From positions 62,001-126,000 of the forward strand of contig NZ_FOSC01000008.1 of NCBI RefSeq assembly GCF_900114155.1: a DNA stretch of 64,000 nucleotides, read 5' to 3'. This document shows positions 56,408 to 64,000 of the stretch, one piece after another (within the stretch, counting starts at the first letter, position 1; each line of letters starts with the position of its first letter). Origin of the DNA: Marinobacter persicus (GTDB lineage Bacteria > Pseudomonadota > Gammaproteobacteria > Pseudomonadales > Oleiphilaceae). The notes below the pieces were generated by a model. That model did no database searches. It was not told the origin of the DNA and saw only the letters and a list, made by a program, of their open reading frames with translations. The position numbers and the translations under genes are program-made.

Positions 56408-59152
56408 TTGAACGACACGACGCCCTGGCTCACCAAAGCACTCAGAGAGTTCGACCGGCTACCCCTGTCGGTCCGCTTCATGCTGGCATTCACGCCACTG
56501 GTCATCGCCGTGGCGTGGATGACCTTCTTCAATGCCGGCGATCGTTACGAGGCCACTCACAGTTTGGAAAAACTGGAGCGACACTCCGTTCTGGCCATCG
56601 AGGCCGGCAACCTGATCAACCAGCTGCAACGGGAACGTGGCCTCAGCACCATGCTGCTGGAAAACGAGAACGCCCACGCCCTGCGCCGGCAACTGGATAA
56701 CGCCCGGCAGATAACCGACAGCCATCGCACGTCCCTGGGCGTTGCCCTGAGCACACCCATGCCCCGGGGCGCCAGCTCCAGCTATCTCGCCGACATGCGC
56801 ACCCTCAGCCACTCTCTGAGCGGCCTGGCCAATATCCGCGAAAACATTGATTCCCGGGCGACGACCCCGGACACCACCGAAGCCTGGTTCACTGACCACA
56901 TCAGCCACTTCAACGAGCTGATCGGCCAGTTGCCCGCGATGACCGAGCACAACCAGATTGGTCGTCAGCTCAACGCCTACTTTGTGCTGAATCGTCTGAA
57001 GGAACTGCTGGGCCAGGAACGGTTGCTGATAGGCCGGGCACTGATCAACGGTGAACTGAGTGAAAGCCAGCAGCGGCAACTGGCCATGCTCGCCGGGCAA
57101 CAACTCAACGCCGTTAACGGCTACCTGAGCCAGGCCGGGCAGGATGCCAGATACCCGGAACTCTCCCTGAACTCACCGGCCACTGAATTTCGTGACAGCC
57201 TGCTGGGCGAAAGTAATACCCAATCCCTGCTCGGACAGGTCACGCCGCAGCAATGGTTCGACTGGCAAACCGACCGCATGCAGGGCGTTTTTGATATTGA
57301 GGAACGCTTGGTCGTCGGCATCCAGACCGACATTGACGGACTGCTCGCCAAAACCCGGCAGGAACTCTGGCGTTACGTGATCATCTCGCCACTGACGCTG
57401 CTGGCCTGCCTGACGTTTGCCGTGATGATTTTCCAGCAAACGCAGCTGCGCTTTCTGTTGTCCAAAGCGGTATTCGAGCACACCCACGACCGCATCACCG
57501 TGACCGACAACCGCGCGCGGATCATTGAGGTGAACGAGGCCTTCACCAGCAACACTGGTTACACCCGGCCGGAAGTGATCGGTCGCAACCCCAACATGTT
57601 GCAGTCCGGCCGGCAAACGCCGGAATTCTACAAGCAGATGTGGCAAACGCTGAAAAGCACGGGCACCTGGCAGGGCGAGATATGGAACCGTCGAAAAAAT
57701 GGCGAGTTTTTTGCCGAACTAACCACCATCAACGCCATACGCAACCGCCATGGCAGCGTGGAAAACTACGTGTCCATTTCCTCGGACATCACCGACCGTG
57801 CCGTGGCACACCAGCAGGAGCTGGAGCACCGTGCCTACCATGACCCACTCACCGGCCTGCCCAACCAGATCCTGCTGCGCGACCGGCTGGAACACGCCAT
57901 CACCCTGGCCAAACGCACCGACAACCAGATTGTCATAGCAGCCTTCGACCTGGACCACTTCAGCCTGGTAAACGACCAATACGGCCACGCCACGGGCGAC
58001 ACCCTGATTGAACGCGTTGCCCATCGTCTGCAGGACTCCATTCGGGAATGCGACACCCTGGCCCGCATCGGCGGCGATGAGCTGCTGTTGGTGATCGAAC
58101 AACTGGAAAACCGGAACGAAGGCCAGCAGCTGCTTGAACGCCTGCAGCAGGAACTGGCGCAACCGTTTGAGCTGGACAACGCCACCGTGGCCCTGACCGC
58201 CAGCGCCGGCGCCACCGCCTTCCCCGACGACCAGGCCGACGCCGACACCCTGATCCGCCACGCTACAGAGGCCCTGCACCAGGCCAAACACAATGGCCGG
58301 GCACGCCTGAGCTGGTTTGATCCGGAACACGGCCGCGACAAGAGCGCCTTCTCCCAGTTGCTGGAACGCCTGCAAAAAGCCATGACCGAGAACGAACTGT
58401 GCCTGCATTACCAGCCAAAGGTGAACATGGTCACCGGCGAGTTGCTGGGGGTAGAGTCACTGTTGCGCTGGCATGATCCGGAACGTGGCATGGTGCCGCC
58501 GGGCGAGTTTCTGCCCCAGGTGGAGCAGCACAGAATTTCCATCGACATCGGCAACTGGGTACTGGAAACCGCCATCTCTCAGATGGAGACCTGGCAGGCC
58601 CGGGGCCTGAGCGCCGGCATCAGCGTAAACATCAACGCAGTGCATTTGCTGGAGCCGAATTTTGTGCCTTCGCTGCGCCGGCATCTCCGCAACCATCCGG
58701 AAGTGAATCCGGCTAATCTGGAACTGGAGATTCTCGAAAGCACCGCCATCAACGACATTGACCGGGCCGCAAGGGTCATCAAAGCCTGCCGGAAGCTGGG
58801 CGTCAGCGTATCGCTGGATGATTTCGGCACCGGCTTTGCCGCGCTGGATTACCTCAAACGCCTACCGGCGGACACCCTGAAAATCGACCAGACCTTTGTC
58901 CGGGGAATGGACGAGGACGACAAAGGCAACCTGGCCATCATCAAGGGCATTATCGGGCTGGCCAAAGCATTCAGTTTTGATGTCATTGCCGAAGGCGTGG
59001 AAACCGCCGACCAGGGCGCCACCCTGATCGAACTCGGTTGCCTGAACGCCCAGGGTTTCGGTATTGCCCGCCCCATGCCCGCAGATAAATTCGAATCCTG
59101 GCAGCAGACCTGGGAGCCACCGGCGGCCTGGCAACAGCGCAAAGCCGGCTGA
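56408..59152 (+). CDS. NIT-PAS-GGDEF-EAL cyclic-di-GMP signalling protein
   Basis: The product is 914 residues. A first helix (about 22-40) is followed by a NIT-type periplasmic domain (NQLQRERGLSTMLLENENAH), a second helix near 325-345, then a PAS domain (EVIGRNPNMLQSGRQTPEFY). A GGDEF domain follows whose signature is GGDEL, then an EAL domain whose signature reads ESL (GVESLLRWHDPERG), with DDFGTGFAALDY kept. Either catalytic domain could be active; the changes are modest. The start is a TTG, weakly supported. It follows the chemoreceptor by 16 bases, likely one operon, so nitrate could steer both movement and cyclic-di-GMP. Confidence 0.85.
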   Translation: MNDTTPWLTKALREFDRLPLSVRFMLAFTPLVIAVAWMTFFNAGDRYEATHSLEKLERHSVLAIEAGNLINQLQRERGLSTMLLENENAHALRRQLDNARQITDSHRTSLGVALSTPMPRGASSSYLADMRTLSHSLSGLANIRENIDSRATTPDTTEAWFTDHISHFNELIGQLPAMTEHNQIGRQLNAYFVLNRLKELLGQERLLIGRALINGELSESQQRQLAMLAGQQLNAVNGYLSQAGQDARYPELSLNSPATEFRDSLLGESNTQSLLGQVTPQQWFDWQTDRMQGVFDIEERLVVGIQTDIDGLLAKTRQELWRYVIISPLTLLACLTFAVMIFQQTQLRFLLSKAVFEHTHDRITVTDNRARIIEVNEAFTSNTGYTRPEVIGRNPNMLQSGRQTPEFYKQMWQTLKSTGTWQGEIWNRRKNGEFFAELTTINAIRNRHGSVENYVSISSDITDRAVAHQQELEHRAYHDPLTGLPNQILLRDRLEHAITLAKRTDNQIVIAAFDLDHFSLVNDQYGHATGDTLIERVAHRLQDSIRECDTLARIGGDELLLVIEQLENRNEGQQLLERLQQELAQPFELDNATVALTASAGATAFPDDQADADTLIRHATEALHQAKHNGRARLSWFDPEHGRDKSAFSQLLERLQKAMTENELCLHYQPKVNMVTGELLGVESLLRWHDPERGMVPPGEFLPQVEQHRISIDIGNWVLETAISQMETWQARGLSAGISVNINAVHLLEPNFVPSLRRHLRNHPEVNPANLELEILESTAINDIDRAARVIKACRKLGVSVSLDDFGTGFAALDYLKRLPADTLKIDQTFVRGMDEDDKGNLAIIKGIIGLAKAFSFDVIAEGVETADQGATLIELGCLNAQGFGIARPMPADKFESWQQTWEPPAAWQQRKAG

Positions 59153-59172
59153 GCGACCCCGCCCTGTTCAGA

Positions 59173-60390
59173 TCAGGTCAGTGCCAGCAGCGCCTCGGCC
59201 AGCTTCCGGTCGTCGTACCGTTCAACCTCCGCCTCACTGGCGAGATCCACATCGATCACCTGAATGCCCCACTGATCGCGAATCTGAGCCAGCCGGCTCT
59301 CGGGGACATCCAGCAGGCAGGAATCAAGCAGCAAAAAATCAATTGGCGGCCTCTGGCGTTCCGCCGCCTGTTTGCCCGATGACAGATGCCGGGCCAGCAC
59401 GCGTACCTGATCCGACAACGTCATGCCCAGCGCCTCCAGATCCGTCCCCAGGTTAGGCACATAGACTCTCGGCGCGGGGTTGCGCGCCAGCGCCTTCACC
59501 ACTCCCTTGGGCAACAGATTGGCGATCAAACTGCTGTAGAAACTGCCGGGCGGGAACACCAGCAACTCGGCGGAGCCAATCAACTGCCGGGTTTCCTTGC
59601 ACACCTTCGAGGCGCCCAGCGCATCAACGTCATCGGCATCACCGGACAACCGAATCGACCGGACCGGCGAATCAATCTGCGCGGTTTCCTTGCCGGTAAA
59701 CCGGTGCTGGCCGTGAATGATCCGGCCACTTTCCAGCTCCACCTGCAGTTGCAGATCCGCGTCGGTGGTGGTGCGCACAATACCCCGGGTTTTGATCAGC
59801 TGACCAAACAGAAACGCGATCGGATCCAGAGACCGGTTATGCAGCAGATAGCCGCCAGTCAGAATCAGATTGCCGACACTGGCGCCGGCCAGATTGAAGT
59901 CCTCCGGCATCTGGCGATAAAAGCCTTCCAGATAGCTTCGGATCAACGACCGCATGGGCTCGGCAATGGCCTTCAAGAGCGGATGCCGGGCCTGCACAAG
60001 TGACAGCAACGTGTGCATCAGCTCGTCTTTTTCGGCGTTTGCGTCCAGGCGCAGGGAAAACAGCGCGGCAATGTCCGGGTGGCCGGTTACCGAGTGATCC
60101 GCCAGTGACAGCAGCCTGGCCCGCAAATCCCCCACCGCCGGCATCGAGAAAGCCCGCCGCAACTCGGCCGAACTGCCGCCGGAATCGAACGGGGTCACCA
60201 AGTGAATGGAATTGTGGGTGTAGTCGGCCAGCACTTCGGAAAAATGCTTCAGGGCCGTGCCACCACTGAAAAACAACACGCGCGGGCCCAGCTCCGGCAC
60301 CCTTCGGTAACGGGCCAGGCGCAGGTCATTGCCCTGAAACACTGCGCGGGGTACCTGGTAACCGCCGCAATCAAATCGTTTTTTTGTCAT
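59173..60390 (-). CDS. GAK-system CofD-like protein
   Basis: This 405-residue protein of the CofD/YvcK superfamily has FFSGGTALKHFSEVLADYTH and VTPFDSGGSSAELRRAFSMP, then GDLRARLLSLAD. GASVGNLILTGGYLL and FPPGSFYSSLIANLLPKGVV are also present. CofD transfers a phospholactate group in F420 synthesis; YvcK binds UDP-GlcNAc. This version occurs next to an ATP-grasp and HprK-like pair in the GAK system, so its substrate is unknown. The ATG at 60390 matches the family; the frame goes on to 60426. It is divergent from the three genes that follow. Confidence 0.82.
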   Translation of the reverse strand: MTKKRFDCGGYQVPRAVFQGNDLRLARYRRVPELGPRVLFFSGGTALKHFSEVLADYTHNSIHLVTPFDSGGSSAELRRAFSMPAVGDLRARLLSLADHSVTGHPDIAALFSLRLDANAEKDELMHTLLSLVQARHPLLKAIAEPMRSLIRSYLEGFYRQMPEDFNLAGASVGNLILTGGYLLHNRSLDPIAFLFGQLIKTRGIVRTTTDADLQLQVELESGRIIHGQHRFTGKETAQIDSPVRSIRLSGDADDVDALGASKVCKETRQLIGSAELLVFPPGSFYSSLIANLLPKGVVKALARNPAPRVYVPNLGTDLEALGMTLSDQVRVLARHLSSGKQAAERQRPPIDFLLLDSCLLDVPESRLAQIRDQWGIQVIDVDLASEAEVERYDDRKLAEALLALT

Positions 60391-60580
60391 ACTTGCCGAG
60401 CCAATTGTCAAAAAAGCGTAACACAATCGGCATCGGGCTTGCCTATAGTGTCAGCCAATCCATGTATATCGAAAATGATTACCTTGCGAAGAGAGGCAAG
60501 CCATTAACCCATCCATTCTGGAGCATCTGTATTTTCTGCGATTTGAAGTAGAAAATCACTGCAAGCTGCTTGAAGATTAT

Positions 60581-62119
60581 GTGACATCCCCGGCCGCCCC
60601 CCTGGCCGAGCGACTGTGGGGCCGCCAGGGATACCGCAAGACCCTGCTGGAAAAAGTGGAGCAGGCCGTTGCCCTGGACGTTCAGCGGCGCAAGGTCGAT
60701 GGCCGGGGATTCCAGCAATCAAAATCGCTGGAATCCGTGGCCCGGTTGCTGGACCAGATTGGCCGCGCCTGCACGGAATTCACGGCGCTGGTTCCCGACC
60801 AACCGGCTCTGCCCGCTGAGCCGCCGGCAAAACACTTGGCCGATTACGCCAAACTGATCCGGCGCATCCGCAAATCCCTGTCGCTGGTGGCCATTGACCC
60901 GGCCCAAAGCACCACCCGCCAGGGCCTGAAAATAGGCCGCCAGACGGCCAAATCCCTGCGCCGCCTGAACGATCTGGCCACGGCCGACAACCACACTGGC
61001 CCGTTCCCGGTGCTGCACTTCCAGATTGCCCGCATGCTTGGCCTGTTAAACGATCTGGCCGATGCCCTGCTGGCCGCCAATTTCGGGCCCGCCGTTCGGT
61101 TGCAGAATTACAAGCAGCTGAAACAGGCCGCCCACGCCCTGACATCCGAAGCCGGCAGTTTTGGCGTCGAGCGTCTGGCGCTGACCCGCAGCGGCAGCAC
61201 CATCGCCGGCCTGACCACCGAGCCGACCGGCAGTGGCGACATCATGGCGGTCTACAAGGAGGGCCAGCCGCACAAGGTGAAAGAAGAGATCGACGGTGTG
61301 GATCAATGGAAAAAGGTCTTCCCGAAAGTGGCGCCCTCGGTGCTGTCCCACGATATTCACGCCGACGACCGGCTGGCTTCCATGGTGATCGAACACCTGC
61401 CGGGCACCACTCTTGAAGCGCTGATCCTGAACGGCCAGTGGTCGATGGCCAGCCAGCTGCTGAAAAAACTGGAGAAAACGCTGCGCAAGATCTGGAAAGC
61501 CTCCCATACCCGGGAGCGTTGCCTGCCCGGCTACATGCAGCAACTGGCAAGCCGCCTGCCGGACGTGCGCCAGACCCATTCATCGCTGTTCAACGGCCGA
61601 CAGATCCTTTGCGGCTTGACCCGCCCGGGCTTTGAAACCCTGATGCAACAGGCAACCGAACTGGAAAACCGCTGCCCGGCGCCGTTTTCGGTGCTGATTC
61701 ACGGCGACTTCAACGTTGACAACCTGCTTTTTGACGACGCGAAAAACCGAATCTATTTCATTGATTTGCATCGGGCGTCCTATTCCGACTATGTGCAGGA
61801 CATCTCCGTGCTGATGGTTTCCGTGTACCGTATGCCGGTTGTCGAGGCGGCTCGCCGGGCACGGATGATGGAGTTGGTGCGCCAGCTGTATCGGTTCGCC
61901 CGGCGCTTTGCCCGCAGCCGCGAAGACGACACCTTCGACCTGCGCCTGGCCATTGCCCTGGCCCGTTCATTCGCCACGTCTACCCGTTTTATTTACGACC
62001 GGAAATTTGCCGAAAAACTGGCCTTCCGGGCGCGCTATTTACTGGAAGCCGTGGCACAGTTACCGGTGGATGCTCTGCCCCGGTACCAGCTACCCCTGGA
62101 GGAAATATTCAGTGATTGA
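60581..62119 (+). CDS. GAK-cluster protein with aminoglycoside-phosphotransferase-like kinase domain
   Basis: The product is at least 512 residues. The first 200 are helical (ESVARLLDQIGRACTEFTAL; LRRLNDLATADNHTGPFPVL). The rest is a small-molecule kinase fold with MVIEHLPGTTLEALIL. The catalytic loop VLIHGDFNVDNLLFDD (His, Asp, Asn) and the metal-binding Asp in IYFIDLHRASYSDYVQDI are both intact. The open frame reaches a stop at 60476-60478, and an ATT at 60503 with GAGAGG six bases upstream is a possible true start. The GTG at 60581 given here is conventional but has a weak site. The substrate is unknown. It overlaps the ATP-grasp gene. Confidence 0.75.
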   Translation: MTSPAAPLAERLWGRQGYRKTLLEKVEQAVALDVQRRKVDGRGFQQSKSLESVARLLDQIGRACTEFTALVPDQPALPAEPPAKHLADYAKLIRRIRKSLSLVAIDPAQSTTRQGLKIGRQTAKSLRRLNDLATADNHTGPFPVLHFQIARMLGLLNDLADALLAANFGPAVRLQNYKQLKQAAHALTSEAGSFGVERLALTRSGSTIAGLTTEPTGSGDIMAVYKEGQPHKVKEEIDGVDQWKKVFPKVAPSVLSHDIHADDRLASMVIEHLPGTTLEALILNGQWSMASQLLKKLEKTLRKIWKASHTRERCLPGYMQQLASRLPDVRQTHSSLFNGRQILCGLTRPGFETLMQQATELENRCPAPFSVLIHGDFNVDNLLFDDAKNRIYFIDLHRASYSDYVQDISVLMVSVYRMPVVEAARRARMMELVRQLYRFARRFARSREDDTFDLRLAIALARSFATSTRFIYDRKFAEKLAFRARYLLEAVAQLPVDALPRYQLPLEEIFSD

Positions 62120-63008
62120 GAAACGGATTGCCGTGATAGGCACACCCGGCAAGTGGTCCACCGAAGTGCTGGCCGACCACCTGCAACGGCTGACCGGCTT
62201 CCGCTGTGTGGTCGACATGGCCGAGGTGGTACTGGAACTGGCCAGCGGCCGGCTGCATTACCGGGACCTGGTGCTGAACGAGCTGGACGGCGTGATCATC
62301 AAGAAAATCAGCGAGATCTACTCGCCCGCCGCCGATGACCGGGTGCGAATGCTAAGCCAACTGGAAAAAGACGGCGTGCCGTGTTTCAGTCGCCCGAGCC
62401 AGGTCGGCCGCCTGCTTAACCGGCTGGAAGGCACCGCTGCCCTGGCCCGGGCCGGCATCCCGATGCCCGCCACCCGGGTAACCGAAAGCACAGACGCCGC
62501 GCTGGGCATCGTTAACCAGTTCGGCAAGGCCATCCTCAAACCGCTTTATTCCACCAAGGCCCGTGGCATGGTGGTGCTGGATGCCAGCGATGGTGAGTCC
62601 GCTAACACCGACAAACTGAACGCCTTCAAGGTCGAACACGGACTGTTTTATCTGCAACAGTTCGCCGAGCTGGGCGGGCAGGACCTTGGCATGGTGTTTC
62701 TCGGCGGTGAATACCTGTGCACCTATGCCCGGGTCGGCGACGCCGGTGCCTGGAACACCACCATCCACAGTGGCGGCAAGTACCGGAATTATGACGCCCC
62801 ACCGGAGCTGATCGAACTGGGCAGCAAGGCTCAGGCCTGCTTTGACCTGAGCATGACCACCGTCGATATTGCCCTGACCGAACAGGGCCCGGTGGTGTTC
62901 GAAGTCTCGGCCTTTGGCGGCTTCAGTGGCGCCCTCAAGGGATGCGGCATCGATGCCGCTGAAAAGCTGTGCCACCATGCTCTGGAAACCTTACGGACAT
63001 CCGCATGA
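62112..63008 (+). CDS. GAK-system ATP-grasp enzyme
   Basis: This 298-residue ATP-grasp ligase of RimK/glutathione-synthetase type starts at a GTG with GGAGG nine bases upstream, inside the end of the previous gene. It shows KAILKPLYSTKARGMVVL (ATP lysine) and FYLQQFAELGGQDLGMVF, then TTIHSGGKYRNYDAPPE and FEVSAFGGFSGALKGCGIDA. In RimK the last motif is EVN; here it is EVS, which removes a usual magnesium ligand. Such ligases join an amino or carboxyl group to a peptide or small molecule. The HprK-related kinase overlaps at the end. Confidence 0.8.
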   Translation: MIEKRIAVIGTPGKWSTEVLADHLQRLTGFRCVVDMAEVVLELASGRLHYRDLVLNELDGVIIKKISEIYSPAADDRVRMLSQLEKDGVPCFSRPSQVGRLLNRLEGTAALARAGIPMPATRVTESTDAALGIVNQFGKAILKPLYSTKARGMVVLDASDGESANTDKLNAFKVEHGLFYLQQFAELGGQDLGMVFLGGEYLCTYARVGDAGAWNTTIHSGGKYRNYDAPPELIELGSKAQACFDLSMTTVDIALTEQGPVVFEVSAFGGFSGALKGCGIDAAEKLCHHALETLRTSA

Positions 63009-64000
63009 TCGATATTTTTAACGCCGAGGCCATAAGCCGGGCGAAACGCACCTGTCGTGAACAGCTGACTCTGGCCTTTAAGGGCATCCGTTTCCGGCTG
63101 CACGCGGATAATCGCGCCATTCTGGATTATCTGGCCCACTATTATTCGGGGCTCGCCTGGCCGGACAGCCCTCAGTCAACGCCGTCCAACACCGCCGAGC
63201 GGTCGATATTTCTGCTCGACCAGCCAGCGGATACCTGTGGCGCGCAATGGACATCCGTGCAACGAAAAAAACCAAGCCCGCTGGGGCTGAAAGAGGCTTA
63301 TGTGGACACGCCGGACGGCCGCTGGATCCACAAGGTGCGCACCGGCATGGTGATGTTTCAGTCGCTGACCGATCTGATGGTGTTCGGCGAGTTGCAGGCC
63401 AACCACTCGCAGGTGGTGAATTTCGTCAACAACCAGTTTCTCAACCACTACCAGCAGCAGGATTATTTGCTCGGCCATGCCGCCGCGCTCACTTGCAATG
63501 GCCAGACTACGGCTATCGCCGCCAATTCCGGGGGTGGCAAATCCACCCTGATGCTCAAGGCTCTGGAAACCGAACAGGCGCGGTTTCTGTCCAATGACCG
63601 GATTCTGTTTCGCCCGGATAACAGCACCACGCGGGTGCTCGGCGTTGCCAAACACCCCCGGGTCAATCCGGGCACCCTGCTGCATTCCCGGCGCCTGGTG
63701 TCCATTCTGCCGGAGCCGGAACAACACCGGTTTGCCAATCTGCCGGAGCAGGCACTCTGGGACATTGAGCAAAAGTACGATGTGCCCATTCCGGAGTACT
63801 ATGGCGCCGGCAAGATTGAGCTTTCCGGCACCCTGAAGCATCTGGTGCTGCTGGACTGGTCACTGGAGTCACCCGCTGAAACAGCCCTGCAGGCACTGCC
63901 AGCCGACGCCATTGCCGAGGCCCTGGATGGCCTGCGCAAAAGCCCCGGGCCGTTTTTCCAGGATGCGAACGGCCTCTTCCCACCGGAGAAGGCCCGCTCG
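63005..64000 (+). CDS. HprK-related kinase B (partial, C-terminus off window)
   Basis: The 332 codons in the window start at an ATG that overlaps the ATP-grasp stop by four bases. Residues about 155-190 carry the P-loop AIAANSGGGKSTLMLKALET, followed by RFLSNDRILFRPDNSTTRVL, as in HPr kinase/phosphorylase. The first Gly of the Walker A motif is Ala here. HprK phosphorylates a serine of HPr; this relative (type B) is only known from the GAK cluster and its target is unknown. The window ends before the stop. Confidence 0.8.
   Translation, partial: MIDIFNAEAISRAKRTCREQLTLAFKGIRFRLHADNRAILDYLAHYYSGLAWPDSPQSTPSNTAERSIFLLDQPADTCGAQWTSVQRKKPSPLGLKEAYVDTPDGRWIHKVRTGMVMFQSLTDLMVFGELQANHSQVVNFVNNQFLNHYQQQDYLLGHAAALTCNGQTTAIAANSGGGKSTLMLKALETEQARFLSNDRILFRPDNSTTRVLGVAKHPRVNPGTLLHSRRLVSILPEPEQHRFANLPEQALWDIEQKYDVPIPEYYGAGKIELSGTLKHLVLLDWSLESPAETALQALPADAIAEALDGLRKSPGPFFQDANGLFPPEKARS

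Noticed and set aside
1..64000. tRNA, rRNA, insertion sequence, integron or prophage
   Set aside because: No cloverleaf with a CCA-type end, rRNA-like stretch, transposase, integrase or phage structural gene was found by reading.

Overview
The window reads as chromosomal DNA of a marine, facultatively denitrifying gammaproteobacterium, most like Marinobacter. This rests on moderate-to-high GC, tight operons, a Pseudomonas-like tkt-epd-pgk-fba order, and a nitrate/NO regulatory block carrying the anaerobic ubiquinone genes ubiT, ubiU and ubiV. No rRNA, tRNA, prophage, insertion sequence or CRISPR array was seen. The genus is inferred from gene content and was not tested by a search.

Layout. 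1-4.6 kb holds housekeeping genes: the end of a DUF481 outer-membrane protein, trhO, a thioredoxin-fold protein, acpH, a small DUF6435-like protein, and cbpM/cbpA. 4.8-8.2 kb is a four-gene overlapping operon (DUF3348, DUF802, MotB/OmpA-like, DUF2894) that looks like an uncharacterised ion-driven motor or channel. 8.4-14.1 kb is the central carbon cluster tkt-epd-pgk-fba. 14.3-19.3 kb is a SAM-cycle cluster: an ArsR-methyltransferase regulator of SahR type with a perfect palindromic operator, then metK, ahcY and metF. 19.5-27.7 kb holds a polar amino-acid ABC transporter, a mechanosensitive channel, bioA behind a BirA-like operator, rsmE, an HDOD protein and a YihY protein. 27.8-34.1 kb has small membrane proteins and a five-gene envelope lipoprotein cluster (COG3014, YcfL, LpoB-like, DUF6844-like, CsgG-like). 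34.3-39.8 kb has a 2-hydroxyacid dehydrogenase, tpm, a collapsed prkA-yeaH-spoVR locus and a TrpB2-type enzyme.

39.9-59.2 kb is a nitrate/NO block: nsrR, a Dnr-like regulator, a NarK-type transporter, narX, narL, ubiT, a DUF2892 protein, a cytochrome P450 next to nnrS, a soluble CZB chemoreceptor, a broken MASE1-GGDEF-EAL gene, ubiV, ubiU, and two NIT-domain receptors in tandem. Predicted FNR/Dnr and NarL sites in front of ubiT and ubiUV tie the quinone genes to these regulators. 59.2-64 kb is a GAK-type cluster: a CofD-like protein, a kinase-like protein, an ATP-grasp enzyme and an HprK-related kinase B that runs off the end. Its function is unknown.

Three copies of a structured palindromic element of about 90-105 bp lie at 9.5, 16.6 and 16.8 kb. 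Their arms differ in sequence but stay perfectly self-complementary. A second repeat family, four copies of a 29-bp unit arranged as two direct plus two inverted, separates pgk from epd. Two loci (prkA-yeaH and the MASE1-GGDEF-EAL gene) appear to have lost internal segments. The strongest leads for unexplained biology are the DUF3348/DUF802 motor operon, the GAK cluster, the P450-NnrS pair and the covarying palindromic elements.
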